A DNA stretch of 64,000 nucleotides from Saliniradius amylolyticus (GCF_003143555.1 NZ_CP029347.1:2294001-2358000), one strand, 5' to 3'; shown: positions 17,238 through 26,683, numbered from the stretch's first letter. The notes: generated by a model not told the origin, from the letters alone. A program made the numbers and translations.

Positions 17238-17920
17238 GCGCTGTCCTGTCTGCTGCGAAACATAATGTGTCCCTGAATACGACTCACTGTCAGCTCGGTT
17301 AACATCTGGTAGCGGTCATGTTCAAAAAATGACAGACACTTAGGCAAAGTCACATAGACAGCCACGCCTTCGCTACTCTGATCCTCCTCCACTACTGAAT
17401 CAATGGCTCCCATCAATAAGTGGCCCAGACCATGGTGCTGATGATCCGGATGCACACCGATGAACGACAACATGTGATAGCGCTGATAAGGAATGTGAGC
17501 CCGCACGCGTTGTTCCTTTTCCACCATCTGTCGAGTACCGATATAGCCAGCGGTCAGCAGCATCTTCAGCCGCCAGTGCCAAAAGCGATTCGGACCGATA
17601 CTGGCATCCGGCTGTATAATGCAGGCCACCGCCAGTAGACGCCCCTCATCAAACAGGCCAATCATGGGTTGTTTCGCCTCCCAGAACGCACTGATTTCTT
17701 CCCGAATAGCCGCTCTCAGTCGAGAGCCATAGCCCTCATCGTCGGCCCGGAAAATATCCATAAACAGAGGATCGTCATGGTAGGCTTTATACAGAATCGA
17801 GGCCGCCGATTTCAAATCGTCGGCGGCCAAAAATACCGGCTTTACGGTTTGAACGTCGGGTGAAGCGAGAGTACTGGTGGCACTGGTCATTCGAGTTCCA
17901 AAACGGCTGTCTGTGTTCAC
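17234..17920 (-). CDS. GNAT-family N-acetyltransferase
   Basis: A 228-residue protein of the GCN5-related acetyltransferase fold. Motif A is visible as YHMLSFIGVHPDHQHHGLGHLLMGAI (V-x-P-x-x-x-x-x-G-x-G). The N-terminal half, with KAYHDDPLFMDIF and FDEGRLLAVACI, fits fungal/bacterial GNATs of unknown substrate. The first 10 codons are uncertain: an internal ATG at 17890 (MTSATS) is an alternative start. Coupled to the DUF962 gene. Confidence 0.75.
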   Translation of the reverse strand: MNTDSRFGTRMTSATSTLASPDVQTVKPVFLAADDLKSAASILYKAYHDDPLFMDIFRADDEGYGSRLRAAIREEISAFWEAKQPMIGLFDEGRLLAVACIIQPDASIGPNRFWHWRLKMLLTAGYIGTRQMVEKEQRVRAHIPYQRYHMLSFIGVHPDHQHHGLGHLLMGAIDSVVEEDQSSEGVAVYVTLPKCLSFFEHDRYQMLTELTVSRIQGHIMFRSRQDSA

Positions 17921-17967
17921 AGACTAGCGCACCCTACCCCATTTGTTAACACCCTGTTAAAATTGAT

Positions 17968-18342
17968 TCAGAAGGTACTTCGGTATGCGGCGTCCCCCCA
18001 GCCTGACAACACCTCGCCACTGAATATCAACGGCGTACACTCTTCCTTGGTCGTCATGCCATCTTCGTGCTGCCTGTGAGTGCGGTAATAGAGCACGCGA
18101 AGGGTCTTTCCATCCCTTTCTACCGCCTCGCTGAAGTCCGGCTCGCCCATGCGCGCGACCACCTTATCCAGAGTCATTCCTGGCTCAAGCTTTGCTATTT
18201 GTTGGCGGTTCTCTTTTTCCTGTTTCTGCCAGGAGCTGTACTGACGCTCTATACCCTCTCCATCTACCGAGATGATGCAACCGGATAGCAGTAAAGACGC
18301 GCTCAGAATGGTCAGGGCAGCTGCCGAGGTTTTCATTTTCAT
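17968..18342 (-). CDS. DUF3192 lipoprotein
   Basis: A 124-residue lipoprotein: lipobox LLLSGC, then a short linker and a domain with LEPGMTLDKVVARMGEPDFSEA, the SmpA/BamE-like pattern seen in DUF3192, and a tail GMTTKEECTPLIFSGEVLSGWGD. AAGGAAAC precedes the ATG. A paralogue with the same tail lies at 23515. Function unknown; probably anchored in the outer or inner membrane facing the periplasm. Confidence 0.8.
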   Translation of the reverse strand: MKMKTSAAALTILSASLLLSGCIISVDGEGIERQYSSWQKQEKENRQQIAKLEPGMTLDKVVARMGEPDFSEAVERDGKTLRVLYYRTHRQHEDGMTTKEECTPLIFSGEVLSGWGDAAYRSTF

Positions 18343-18503
18343 GATGTTTCCTTGTTATGAGTGTTCTTAGGAATGACTCACAAGGCAACAATCGGACCAA
18401 AGCTATAACATGCTGATATTAAATGATTTTATAAACAAAGCGTGAATGGCGAAAAACCAAAAAGTGAGATAAACTGCTACTATTTAGCGGAATTCACTGA
18501 CCC

Positions 18504-18836
18504 ATGACGACGTTTTCTACCGTATTCGAATGCTGTCAGCGCTTAACTCAACAGGGCAAAACCCCATCGGTCGCCCTGGTCCGGGCTCACGCCCACCAAC
18601 CAATCAGCCTGCAAGAAGCCATCGCGGGTCTTAAGCAGTGGCGTAGTCTGCCTCCTGGCGAGCGCCAAAAAGGGCCTTCAGAGCCGCAGCCAACGGCCTC
18701 GTCTGATCAACCCGACCTGACACTGGAGCAGCGTGTAGAGCAATTGGAAGCACAGGTCCTTGCCCTGCAAAGCGAGCTGGCACGAATTAAAACGCCGGCC
18801 CCGGCTGCAACTGATACAAAAACTCAGCCAGACTAG
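18504..18836 (+). CDS. Small coiled-coil protein with helical N-terminal domain, function unknown
   Basis: A 110-residue protein. Residues 1-55 (FECCQRLTQQGKTPSVALVRAHAHQPISLQEAIAGLKQW) resemble a small winged-helix or KfrA_N-like domain by pattern only. A Pro/Ser-rich linker follows, then a heptad-like coil at about 73-95 (LEQRVEQLEAQVLALQSELARIK). No clear Shine-Dalgarno sequence precedes the ATG. The last 50 nt overlap the convergent syd gene. It sits between DUF3192 and syd; I do not assign a function. Confidence 0.65.
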   Translation: MTTFSTVFECCQRLTQQGKTPSVALVRAHAHQPISLQEAIAGLKQWRSLPPGERQKGPSEPQPTASSDQPDLTLEQRVEQLEAQVLALQSELARIKTPAPAATDTKTQPD

Positions 18837-19341
18837 GCGCCAGCTGCTCTCGAGGCTCAATCCCGACCGGCTCTAACATCACGGCGCCGGATTGGTTATC
18901 GATGCTGATCATCATATCGTCATCGTCGGTAACGGCAATAAACAGCGTTTCCGGCTGGCGCAGACGCCGCTTCATCAGTACGTGACCGATCAGGTTTTGC
19001 TGCAAGTGCGTGCCATCGTCTTCATTCCAAAGCTGTAACAGCTGCAGCGGTCCACGATCGGTCACGGCATTGAGACCTTGTGACCAATACCGTCCGTAGA
19101 AGGTCTTGATATCGGGGTGAAAGCTCAGTTCTAACGCCGCCTCACAATCGCTAAAGCCCAAAGGCGGCGATTGCCTTACCGGCTGCCAACAAACTCTGCC
19201 ATTGGCGTCTGGCTCCCCCTGCAGGCAGGGCGACGTCCATTGCGGATCGTAGTCAGTCACCAAGCCTTCGTGGGCATCGGCGTATTCCCGATAACGACGT
19301 ATAAAATCATCCAGCGCCATTTCCAGATTGGTTTCACTCAT
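18787..19341 (-). CDS. syd: Syd protein (SecY-interacting)
   Basis: Peripheral inner-membrane protein that binds SecY and, in E. coli, monitors abnormal SecY/SecYEG complexes. With the ATG at 19341 the product is 184 residues (E. coli 181), starting MSETNLEMALDDFIRRY. The frame is open 20 codons further, but those codons lie in the divergent region with queF. Diagnostic stretches are WTSPCLQGEPDANGRVCWQPV, DIKTFYGRYWSQGL, LIGHVLMKRRLRQPETLFIA and IDNQSGAVMLEPVG. Divergent from queF as in E. coli. Confidence 0.92.
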   Translation of the reverse strand: MSETNLEMALDDFIRRYREYADAHEGLVTDYDPQWTSPCLQGEPDANGRVCWQPVRQSPPLGFSDCEAALELSFHPDIKTFYGRYWSQGLNAVTDRGPLQLLQLWNEDDGTHLQQNLIGHVLMKRRLRQPETLFIAVTDDDDMMISIDNQSGAVMLEPVGIEPREQLAPSLAEFLYQLQPGPAF

Positions 19342-19394
19342 AGCGGGCCTCAAAGCTGATATAATGGCGCCATTGTAACCGGCAATCAGACACG

Positions 19395-20228
19395 ATGACA
19401 CAAGACCAACACCCGGACGCGCTCAAACACTTGTCTTTGGGCCAAGAGACCAATTATAACAGCGGCTATGATCCCGAGCTGCTGCAGGCCGTTCCCCGCC
19501 GTCTCAACCGCGAGGATATCGGCCTGACAGGCGTTATGCCATTCAAAGGCGTGGATATCTGGAATGGCTATGAGCTCTCCTGGCTCAACACCAAGGGCAA
19601 GCCTTGCGTTGGTATTCTGGAAGCCAGGGTTCCCTTTAACAGCCCCAACTTGATCGAGTCCAAGTCCTTTAAGCTATACCTGAACAGCCTGAACCAGTAC
19701 CGTCTTCCCTCGACAGAAGCATTGCAGCAACATCTGGAGCGTGATCTTTCGGCCTGCGCACAGGCCCCGGTGACTGCCCGCATTCATCCATTGAACGCCC
19801 CGCAATATCAGGTCAGTTCCTGGCAGGGCGACTGTCTGGACGATCTGGATATCAGCATGGATGACTATCAATACGATCCCAGTCTGCTGACCTGTTCGGA
19901 TGACAAGGTATCGGAAACCCTTATCAGTCACCTGTTAAAATCCAACTGTCTGATCACTAACCAGCCCGACTGGGGCAGCGTAATGATTCGGTATCAGGGC
20001 TCCAGGATCAAACGAGAAAATCTGTTGACCTACCTGATCACTTTCAGACAACACAACGAATTCCACGAACAATGTGTGGAGCGTATATACTGCGATATCA
20101 TGCGCCACTGTAAACCTGAAAAACTGACCGTTTATGCGAGATATACCCGTCGTGGCGGGCTTGACATCAATCCGTTCCGGAGCAACTTCGAGTCAGAACC
20201 GGATAACCAGCGCCTGACAAGACAGTAA
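19395..20228 (+). CDS. queF: NADPH-dependent 7-cyano-7-deazaguanine reductase
   Basis: Reduces preQ0 to preQ1 in queuosine biosynthesis, one of few nitrile reductases. The 277 residues are the long bimodular (YqcD-type) form. The catalytic Cys is in [16 protein letters not shown] near residue 185, with the family [14 protein letters not shown] motif near residue 90 and the [14 protein letters not shown] stretch near 230. Divergent from syd with a 53-nt gap. Confidence 0.96.
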   Translation: MTQDQHPDALKHLSLGQETNYNSGYDPELLQAVPRRLNREDIGLTGVMPFKGVDIWNGYELSWLNTKGKPCVGILEARVPFNSPNLIESKSFKLYLNSLNQYRLPSTEALQQHLERDLSACAQAPVTARIHPLNAPQYQVSSWQGDCLDDLDISMDDYQYDPSLLTCSDDKVSETLISHLLKSNCLITNQPDWGSVMIRYQGSRIKRENLLTYLITFRQHNEFHEQCVERIYCDIMRHCKPEKLTVYARYTRRGGLDINPFRSNFESEPDNQRLTRQ

Positions 20229-20254
20229 CAAACAAAGAAAACTTACAGAGCAAC

Positions 20255-20283
20255 TTTCAAAAAAACATTAGCTAAGGTATGAT
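20255..20283 (+). promoter_or_regulatory. Predicted promoter of a short transcript
   Basis: TTTCAA, 17-bp spacer, TATGAT (20278-20283), followed by a GC-rich discriminator (GCGCCCGCC). The -35 is weak. The discriminator resembles those of stringently controlled genes. Confidence 0.5.
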
Positions 20284-20329
20284 GCGCCCGCCTAGTGCAG
20301 TGATTTAACAGAACAACCTTGGAAACATC

Positions 20330-20398
20330 ATGCCTCTAGCAAATAATGATAATTACTTACCCTACTACCTCGTCAGGCAACCGCTGAGCGAGGATTAA
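20330..20398 (+). CDS. Putative 22-residue peptide in a short transcript
   Basis: ATG at 20330 with TTGGAAA nine nt upstream encodes 22 residues: MPLANNDNYLPYYLV then RQPLSED. It contains three Tyr and no hydrophobic membrane helix. The last third of the frame overlaps a hairpin (CCTCG-TCAG / CTGA-GCGAGG), and a perfect terminator follows 10 nt after the stop. The layout promoter / mini-ORF / hairpin / terminator could be a free small mRNA, an sRNA with an accidental ORF, or an attenuator. I do not recognise the peptide. Confidence 0.45.
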   Translation: MPLANNDNYLPYYLVRQPLSED

Positions 20399-20407
20399 GA
20401 CAACATC

Positions 20408-20431
20408 AAAGGCGACTTCGGTCGCCTTTTT
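20408..20431 (+). terminator. Rho-independent terminator
   Basis: Stem aaaggcgac / gtcgccttt with a TTCG tetraloop and a following T-run. It closes the short transcript starting near 20290 and separates it from the diguanylate cyclase gene 136 nt later. Confidence 0.9.
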
Positions 20432-20567
20432 AGATCCCGATCAATGATCTGACCAAAAGCCCTCTTTTATGCGGAGTTGGCCTATTATCAGGGTAGTGAT
20501 GCTCGTATAATGGTCTGTTCGAGCTTGAGCTCCACGCCCAGCCTTACCGAGTTTGAAGGAGTATTGG

Positions 20568-22094
20568 ATGGACAGCAGCGTAACCGCGCAACGGAGGGCG
20601 CTTCGTAGTTTTAAATACCAGATCGACACTCTGGCACAATTTATTGTTCGACTGAGCGCCTTTTTCCAGGGGGCCCGGCCAGCCTTAGATGAAGAACTTC
20701 AGATGCTGCGACGTCATATGGGCGGCAAACTGGCGTTTAATGAGGCGGAAGCCTCTATGCGAGCCATTACGGGACTGATGCTGGAGCAAACCGATCTGTT
20801 CCGGCAAATGGACCAACAGGCCGAACACCTGATACGGGAAGTACTTCGCCATTTACAATCACAGCCCACACTGCCCGCTGACCTGAGCGACGAAGCCGAG
20901 CAGCTGCGCCGAGAGTTAGCGGGCACCGCAATTCATTTTACCGACAGTCTGCCATTGTTTCAGCGTCTGCTTAACATGCAGCAGCGTGCATTAGAGGCAC
21001 AACCGGGCAGCGTTTCAGTCAGCAACGACCCGGGAGAAGACAGCCGACTCAAAAGCCGTTTGTTAAATGAGCTGAAACACCTCGTCGCCCAAGTGACCCA
21101 GCACAGCGATAAGCAACAGCAACTCCAGGATATAGAACGTCAGTTGGCCGAGCCCATGAGCGAGCGACAACTGGTCGAATGTTGTCTGATGTTGCTCAAG
21201 CATTTGTTTCAGAATATTTATCAGGAACGCGCCCACGCCGAAGAGTTTGTCGACACCCTGCATCAGAGTCTGACCACGGTTAGCACCAATCTTGAGCAGT
21301 CGCTGAAAGACAACGAACAACAGTACCAACAAAAACTCAAGAACAATGCCGACATGCGTGCCTGTATGGAAGACATGGAAGGCATGCTCGCCCAGTCCAA
21401 CGACCTGGAGCAATTGAAAGCCAAGTCGCAGGTATGTCTGGACAAGATGGCTCAGTCAATGAATGCTCGGGAGCAATACGACCAGCAGGATCAGGCTATT
21501 CTGGTCAAGTTGCTAGGCGAGATGCGCCAGCAATTGATTCAGTTAGAAAAGGAAACCAGTCAATACCGCCAGCGTCTGGAAAGCATCCGCAACCAGAACC
21601 AATGCGATGCCCTGACCCGCCTCCCAAACCGTAACGCCTATGACACTAAAGTCAGAAAAGAGCTGGCTCATTGGCAAAAAGAAGGCAAGCCCTTGAGTTT
21701 AGCACTGGTAGATGTGGATCATTTCAAGAGCATTAATGATAACTATGGTCACACCGCAGGCGATAAAACCCTGCAGGTACTGGCCCAGCAAATCACCAAA
21801 TGCCTGCGCCACGAAGACTTTATGGCCCGCTGGGGGGGAGAGGAGTTTGTTGTGCTGTTGCCGGATACTGATCTCGAACAATTACAGACACCACTAGAAA
21901 AAATCCGCCAAAGGGTTGAACGGATTCCATTTAAGTTCAAAAATCAGCAGGTCACCATTACCGTATCTATCGGCGCGACCCAGTTTGTTCAGGGCGATAG
22001 TATTGAGTCGGCCTTCGAACGCGCCGACCAGGCTCTGTATCAGGCCAAGCGTGATGGGCGCAACCAGAACGTTGTTATAGAAGGACCACAATGA
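20568..22094 (+). CDS. GGDEF-domain diguanylate cyclase
   Basis: Synthesises cyclic di-GMP. With ATG at 20568 (AAGGAG 6 nt before) the product is 508 residues. Residues about 1-330 are helical and Gln-rich with coiled-coil stretches ([31 protein letters not shown]). The GGDEF domain (about 345-505) contains [13 protein letters not shown], the metal Asp in [21 protein letters not shown], and the active site GGEEF at 423-427. An RxxD product-inhibition site (RHED) lies five residues before it. No membrane helix, so cytoplasmic. The stop overlaps the ppnN start (ATGA). Confidence 0.93.
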   Translation: MDSSVTAQRRALRSFKYQIDTLAQFIVRLSAFFQGARPALDEELQMLRRHMGGKLAFNEAEASMRAITGLMLEQTDLFRQMDQQAEHLIREVLRHLQSQPTLPADLSDEAEQLRRELAGTAIHFTDSLPLFQRLLNMQQRALEAQPGSVSVSNDPGEDSRLKSRLLNELKHLVAQVTQHSDKQQQLQDIERQLAEPMSERQLVECCLMLLKHLFQNIYQERAHAEEFVDTLHQSLTTVSTNLEQSLKDNEQQYQQKLKNNADMRACMEDMEGMLAQSNDLEQLKAKSQVCLDKMAQSMNAREQYDQQDQAILVKLLGEMRQQLIQLEKETSQYRQRLESIRNQNQCDALTRLPNRNAYDTKVRKELAHWQKEGKPLSLALVDVDHFKSINDNYGHTAGDKTLQVLAQQITKCLRHEDFMARWGGEEFVVLLPDTDLEQLQTPLEKIRQRVERIPFKFKNQQVTITVSIGATQFVQGDSIESAFERADQALYQAKRDGRNQNVVIEGPQ

Positions 22095-23452
22095 AACGAA
22101 CCGTACAACTCAACCCTATTGGGCCCATGAGCCTGCTGTCTCAGCTGGAAGTGGATCAGCTAAAAAAGTCCACCTCTTCTGAACTTTACCAACTTTTCCG
22201 CAATTGCAGCCTGGCCGTATTGAACAGCGGCGCCGAAGAAGACGATTACCATAGTTTATTTGACCCCTATCAGGATTTTGAAATCAACCTGCTCAGACGC
22301 GAACGAGGCGTCAAGATCGAGCTGATTAATCCGCCCGAGCTGGCGTTTGTCGATGACCAGTTGATCCAGGGGGTGCACGAGCATCTATTTGCCGTATTGC
22401 GCGATTTGTTACACATGGGGGCCCGTTATCAGAGCACCGATGTCAGCAGCCAGGATGACTCGGCCAATATCACCAATATGGTGTTCGATATGCTGCGTAA
22501 CGCCGAGGTTATCGACCCCACCGGCGACCCGAATATGGTCGTGTGCTGGGGGGGACACTCCATCGGTGAAGTGGAATACAAATACACCAAAGAGGTGGGC
22601 TACCAACTGGGCCTGCGTAATATGAATGTGTGTACGGGCTGTGGTCCTGGAGCCATGAAAGGTCCCATGAAAGGTGCCACCATCGGCCACGCAAAACAGC
22701 GTTACCTGAGCGGCCGTTACCTGGGCATCTCAGAACCGAGCATCATCGCCGCTGAGCCGCCAAACCCGATCGTCAATGAACTGGTGATCATGCCCGACAT
22801 CGAAAAGCGTCTGGAAGCCTTTGTGCGCACCGCCCACGGTATCGTCATCTTCCCCGGAGGCGTCGGTACTGCCGAAGAGCTGCTGTATCTGCTTGGCATC
22901 ATGTTACATGAAGACAATCAGAAGCAGCATATTCCCATTGTGCTGACCGGCCCCAAAGAGTGCGAAGAATACTTCTTTAGCCTGGATCGTTTTATCGGTG
23001 CCACTTTGGGCCCTCAGGCGCAGAGCCTGTATGAAATCATTGTCGACGACGCCCCTGAAGTGGCCCGTTACATGACCTCCCACCAGCCCGATGTCCGTGA
23101 GTATCGCCGTCAGACAGGCGACTCTTACCACTTTAACTGGTCACTGAAAATCGAACCGGAGTTCCAAACACCCTTCATCCCGACCCACGACTCCATGGCA
23201 GGATTGAACCTGCATCTGGATCAACCCAAAGCCGAGCTTGCCGCTGCACTGCGTCGCGCATTTTCGGGTATCGTGGCCGGTAACGTTAAGGCTCAGGGCA
23301 TTGAGCAAATCAAACAGAAGGGGCCGTTCCAAATTCATGGCGCTCCTGAACTGATGGAGATGCTGGATGAGCTGCTGCGTTCGTTTGTGGTTCAGCAACG
23401 CATGAAGCTGCCCGGCTCCGAGTATCACCCCTGCTATGAGGTGGTGCGTTAA
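22091..23452 (+). CDS. ppnN: Pyrimidine/purine nucleotide 5'-monophosphate nucleosidase PpnN
   Basis: LOG-family enzyme that hydrolyses nucleoside monophosphates to ribose 5-phosphate and a free base; E. coli PpnN (YgdH) is allosterically activated by (p)ppGpp. The 453 residues equal the E. coli length. The Rossmann core has [10 protein letters not shown], the [20 protein letters not shown] segment and the signature [18 protein letters not shown]. It is four-base coupled to the GGDEF gene, and queF is nearby as in E. coli. Confidence 0.94.
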   Translation: MKRTVQLNPIGPMSLLSQLEVDQLKKSTSSELYQLFRNCSLAVLNSGAEEDDYHSLFDPYQDFEINLLRRERGVKIELINPPELAFVDDQLIQGVHEHLFAVLRDLLHMGARYQSTDVSSQDDSANITNMVFDMLRNAEVIDPTGDPNMVVCWGGHSIGEVEYKYTKEVGYQLGLRNMNVCTGCGPGAMKGPMKGATIGHAKQRYLSGRYLGISEPSIIAAEPPNPIVNELVIMPDIEKRLEAFVRTAHGIVIFPGGVGTAEELLYLLGIMLHEDNQKQHIPIVLTGPKECEEYFFSLDRFIGATLGPQAQSLYEIIVDDAPEVARYMTSHQPDVREYRRQTGDSYHFNWSLKIEPEFQTPFIPTHDSMAGLNLHLDQPKAELAAALRRAFSGIVAGNVKAQGIEQIKQKGPFQIHGAPELMEMLDELLRSFVVQQRMKLPGSEYHPCYEVVR

Positions 23453-23460
23453 TCCAGGCT

Positions 23461-23481
23461 GGCCGTGCCTGAGGCACGGCC
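23461..23481 (+). terminator. Hairpin after ppnN
   Basis: Perfect 9-bp inverted repeat ggccgtgcc / ggcacggcc with a 3-nt loop, 9 nt after the ppnN stop. No T-run follows, so it may only stabilise the mRNA. Confidence 0.4.
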
Positions 23482-23514
23482 AAACAGGCTATTAACCGAC
23501 ACAAGCTAATCGAC

Positions 23515-23889
23515 ATGAACACTAAGATTTTTACCCGTATCGTCCTCGGGCTGCTGATCTACGGGCTGGCCATGGCCGCAGTTGTACTCTATTACCCGGA
23601 CAGCCCGGAAGACATGGACTGGGAAGACAGAGAGCAATACAACAAAGTACAGATCGGTAAGCTGACTCTTGGCCAGACTCGTCAGGCTATTTTGGATCTG
23701 ATGGGCTCGCCGGATATCAGTGAAGCCAAGAAGCTGGCCGGACAAACCTACCAAATAATGTTCTATCGCACCCAGCACATGGAATCCGATGGCATCACCA
23801 CCATGAACGAATGCACGCCCCTACTGTTCGTTGACGACAAACTGGTGGCCTGGGGTGAAGGCAGCTACCAACAGTTTCTGAGTCCGTGA
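23515..23889 (+). CDS. DUF3192 membrane-anchored protein
   Basis: A 124-residue paralogue of the lipoprotein at 17968, but anchored by an uncleaved-looking N-terminal helix (FTRIVLGLLIYGLAMAAVVLYY) instead of a lipobox. Shared core: KLTLGQTRQAILDLMGSPDISEA, YRTQHMESDGITTMNECTPLLF, and a WGEG tail. The stop overlaps the GTG start of the next gene. Function unknown. Confidence 0.82.
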   Translation: MNTKIFTRIVLGLLIYGLAMAAVVLYYPDSPEDMDWEDREQYNKVQIGKLTLGQTRQAILDLMGSPDISEAKKLAGQTYQIMFYRTQHMESDGITTMNECTPLLFVDDKLVAWGEGSYQQFLSP

Positions 23890-25535
23890 GCCAGGGATTA
23901 TCTCCCCATACGCTTAAGCAATGGCAGTCTCTGCTGAGTCAGTTGCCACAGCAGCCCAACGCCCATGATTTGCAGCGGCTCCAGGATATGGCCGGGCTGC
24001 TACTGGAACAGCTCGAAGACCATCCTGATTATACTCAGGGCACGCTCAGACTGACCGCCTACCACTGGCCCCCAGCTCAGGCCTTTTCCTTACTCAGTGC
24101 ATTAAACTGCGCTCTGCTTTGTCAGCATCAACGCTGGAACAAGGTGGCCGCCAACCAGCTGGTGTGTGCCGCCTTTTGTCTGACGCCCAAGGGCAGCCCC
24201 AAGGGTCTGTTTGCATTATTACAACAGCTTTCTCAGCCGCTCTGGTTTACCAGCCTGAAAGCGGTGAGCCGATTGTTACCTCACCGTCAGAAGCAAGGCT
24301 TCTGGCCTGCTCTGAACAAGCTTACATCACCAGGCGCATTACTCATGTTGGCCAGCCTAATTACCCTGGCGCAACTCAACCCTAAGCAGCCCCTCGAGCA
24401 CGGACTGAATAATCTGGCCCGGCGCCTACCGACTGCCTTCTATCCATTATTAGCGCAGTGGCTGACTTATCCCTCAAACATGCCCCCCGGGCAATGGGTC
24501 CACGATAACGAAGACCAACCTTACCTGGTACTTTCTCTCACTCTGAGCGAACGCCTGCTGATCCCGTTAAAAGCCGGTGGCCAGAGCGTCGCTGAAGACA
24601 AGGGCCGTTGGCTTGAGCAACATCGGCTACAGTCTGTGGTGCAGGCTCCGAATATTGAGCCACAGGCGTATCAGGCCCTTTGGCAACAGCAATGGCAAGA
24701 GGACTGTGAGGGAAAGTCCCTTTGCCATCCGCCACAGCAAAGCAGTTACCCGGTCAGCCGTCCTCCGGCCAAGCTGATGGCCATCCAGAAGCTTTTGGAT
24801 CGCCCGCAGGTCGATGTCGCTACTGTGGCCGAGCATATTGCCAGCGAGGGCTTTTTAGCCCATCAGCTCAGATACCGGGCCAGTCGCAACTCCCGAATGC
24901 GCCTTGAAGTGAGGGAAGTTAAACACGCCTTGTTGTTTGAAGGTTTCGAGCGCACCCGTCAACTGTTGCTCCAACAGGCGCTGATCAGCCGCTTAAACCA
25001 GCATTTTTATCCACTTCAGGATAACCTGCTGCAACTGACGATCCTGGTAGCCGAAATGCTGAGTCTGTTAGCGCAGCAAACGGGCCGCCTGCTTCCCGAA
25101 GAGGCGACCAGCCTCGGCTACTTCGCCTGTGGCGGCTTATTCACCTGCAGTCGCTTTAAACGGCTGACCCGATTGCCGCCATCCGGTGAGCAAGGGCACA
25201 GGCTGGATCAGCTGATTGCGCTGCCGGGCAATGAATTTGTCCAGCATAGCATCAGGCTCGCCCGCAGCTGGGGGCTGGAGAAAAGCTTTGTCGGTGCCAT
25301 CGAACAACATGCAGAGCTACCCGAGTCCCGCTCGAATAACGCCACCAGCCAGCACGCCTCCCTGTTAGGCCTGGCACTGGCCCTAAGCCACGGTGCCTAC
25401 TTTGACCGGGCCCCGGCCTCGCTCACTCAGCAGTACATCGACCAGGCCTGCAACCAACTCGAGCTCACTCCATCGCGCCTGGCAACACTGCAACAACAGG
25501 CGTTAGCCCAGGCCGGGTGTTATTGCCCCTGTTAG
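23886..25535 (+). CDS. HDOD-like domain protein
   Basis: A 549-residue cytoplasmic protein starting at GTG (GTGA overlap with DUF3192). Residues 1-270 are a Leu/Gln-rich helical region without a recognisable motif. Residues about 295-500 follow the HDOD pattern: KLMAIQKLLDRPQVDVATVAEHIASEGFLAHQLRYRASR, EVREVKHALLFEGFERTRQLLLQQALI, and an HD-like LAQQTGRLLPEEATSLGYFACGG stretch lacking the canonical HD pair. HDOD proteins are non-catalytic adaptors in signalling. The nearby GGDEF gene fits a signalling context. The domain call is from pattern only. Confidence 0.6.
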   Translation: MSQGLSPHTLKQWQSLLSQLPQQPNAHDLQRLQDMAGLLLEQLEDHPDYTQGTLRLTAYHWPPAQAFSLLSALNCALLCQHQRWNKVAANQLVCAAFCLTPKGSPKGLFALLQQLSQPLWFTSLKAVSRLLPHRQKQGFWPALNKLTSPGALLMLASLITLAQLNPKQPLEHGLNNLARRLPTAFYPLLAQWLTYPSNMPPGQWVHDNEDQPYLVLSLTLSERLLIPLKAGGQSVAEDKGRWLEQHRLQSVVQAPNIEPQAYQALWQQQWQEDCEGKSLCHPPQQSSYPVSRPPAKLMAIQKLLDRPQVDVATVAEHIASEGFLAHQLRYRASRNSRMRLEVREVKHALLFEGFERTRQLLLQQALISRLNQHFYPLQDNLLQLTILVAEMLSLLAQQTGRLLPEEATSLGYFACGGLFTCSRFKRLTRLPPSGEQGHRLDQLIALPGNEFVQHSIRLARSWGLEKSFVGAIEQHAELPESRSNNATSQHASLLGLALALSHGAYFDRAPASLTQQYIDQACNQLELTPSRLATLQQQALAQAGCYCPC

Positions 25536-25661
25536 CTTTCAGGTCGCTTTACAACGGCCTTTTGCTGGAAAAAGCCCCGCTTTGATGCTATAAATCGCGC
25601 CCGTGAAACTTGGAGTCGGCAACGGCTTCAACCAGCCTAACGACAGACATAGGAATAACTC

Positions 25662-26666
25662 ATGACTCAGCGTATTACGGTGCTCCGTGGCGACGGTATC
25701 GGCCCGGACATTATCGACTCTGCCATTCAAATCTTAGACAAAGTCGGTTGCGATTTTGAATACGACTATGCCGATGCGGGCCTGACGGCTCTGGAACAGC
25801 ACGGTGAACTGCTGCCCAAGCAAACGCTGGATCTGATCGAGAAAAACGGCGTAACCCTCAAAGGCCCTCTGACGACCCCCGTGGGCGAAGGCTTTACCTC
25901 CATCAACGTCAGCCTGCGTAAGCAGTTTAAGCTTTACGCCAACCTGCGTCCGGTAAAATCCTTCAAAGGCACCAAGGCCCGCTACGAAGACATCGACATC
26001 GTAACCATCCGTGAAAACACCGAAGGCATGTATTCCGGCCTGGGACAGAAAGTCTCCGAGGATGGCAGCGAAGCCGAAGCCATGAGTAAGATCACCCGCG
26101 AAGGCGCCGAGCGCATCGTCACCTTTGCCTACGAACTGGCGAAACGCGAAGGCCGCAAGAAAGTCACCGCGGTACACAAGGCCAACATCCTCAAATCCAC
26201 CTCTGGCCTGTTTTTGAAGGTGGCCCGCGAAGTGGGTGAGCGCTACCCCGAAATCGAGTCTACCGAGATGATCGTGGATAACACCTGTATGCAGCTGGTG
26301 ATGAACCCGCATCAGTTCGACGTCATCGTCACCACCAACCTGTTCGGCGACATCATCTCCGATCTGTGTGCCGGTCTGGTAGGCGGTCTGGGTATGGCAC
26401 CGGGTGCCAACATTGGTGAAAACTGCGCCATCTTCGAAGCGGTACACGGCTCAGCGCCGGACATCGCTGGTAAGAACCTGGCCAACCCCACCTCGGTAAT
26501 TCTGGCCTCAGTACAGATGCTGGAATACCTGAATATGAGCGACAAGGCCGAGAAGATCCTGACCGCCCTGCGCGATGTGATCGAAAGCGGTGATCGCACT
26601 ACCCGCGACCTGGGCGGTGAGCACGGGACGACCGACTTTACCCAAGCGGTACTGGAGCGTTTGTAA
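25662..26666 (+). CDS. NAD-dependent isocitrate dehydrogenase (homodimer, short type)
   Basis: A 334-residue member of the isocitrate/isopropylmalate dehydrogenase family, start [20 protein letters not shown]. The catalytic Tyr is in [11 protein letters not shown], Lys in [13 protein letters not shown], and the metal Asp pair in [17 protein letters not shown]. The NAD-type adenosine loop is [16 protein letters not shown]. Substrate loop [21 protein letters not shown] (Ser of SxN) favours isocitrate over isopropylmalate. It is much shorter than E. coli Icd (416), so this is the NAD-using type seen in several marine gammaproteobacteria; homoisocitrate or tartrate dehydrogenase is less likely. 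Confidence 0.87.
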   Translation: MTQRITVLRGDGIGPDIIDSAIQILDKVGCDFEYDYADAGLTALEQHGELLPKQTLDLIEKNGVTLKGPLTTPVGEGFTSINVSLRKQFKLYANLRPVKSFKGTKARYEDIDIVTIRENTEGMYSGLGQKVSEDGSEAEAMSKITREGAERIVTFAYELAKREGRKKVTAVHKANILKSTSGLFLKVAREVGERYPEIESTEMIVDNTCMQLVMNPHQFDVIVTTNLFGDIISDLCAGLVGGLGMAPGANIGENCAIFEAVHGSAPDIAGKNLANPTSVILASVQMLEYLNMSDKAEKILTALRDVIESGDRTTRDLGGEHGTTDFTQAVLERL

Positions 26667-26683
26667 GCGCTAGCGCTTACAAA
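26660..26683. repeat. Perfect 24-bp palindrome over the isocitrate dehydrogenase stop codon
   Basis: tttgtaagcgc-ta-gcgcttacaaa is perfectly self-complementary and contains the TAA stop (26664-26666). It resembles a UvrY palindrome but has an 8-nt centre instead of 6. It could be an operator or an mRNA 3' hairpin. Confidence 0.6.

Noticed and set aside
26660-26683. UvrY site and a third csrB
   Set aside because: The half-sites are 8 nt apart rather than 6, and no GGA-rich RNA with terminator follows on either strand.
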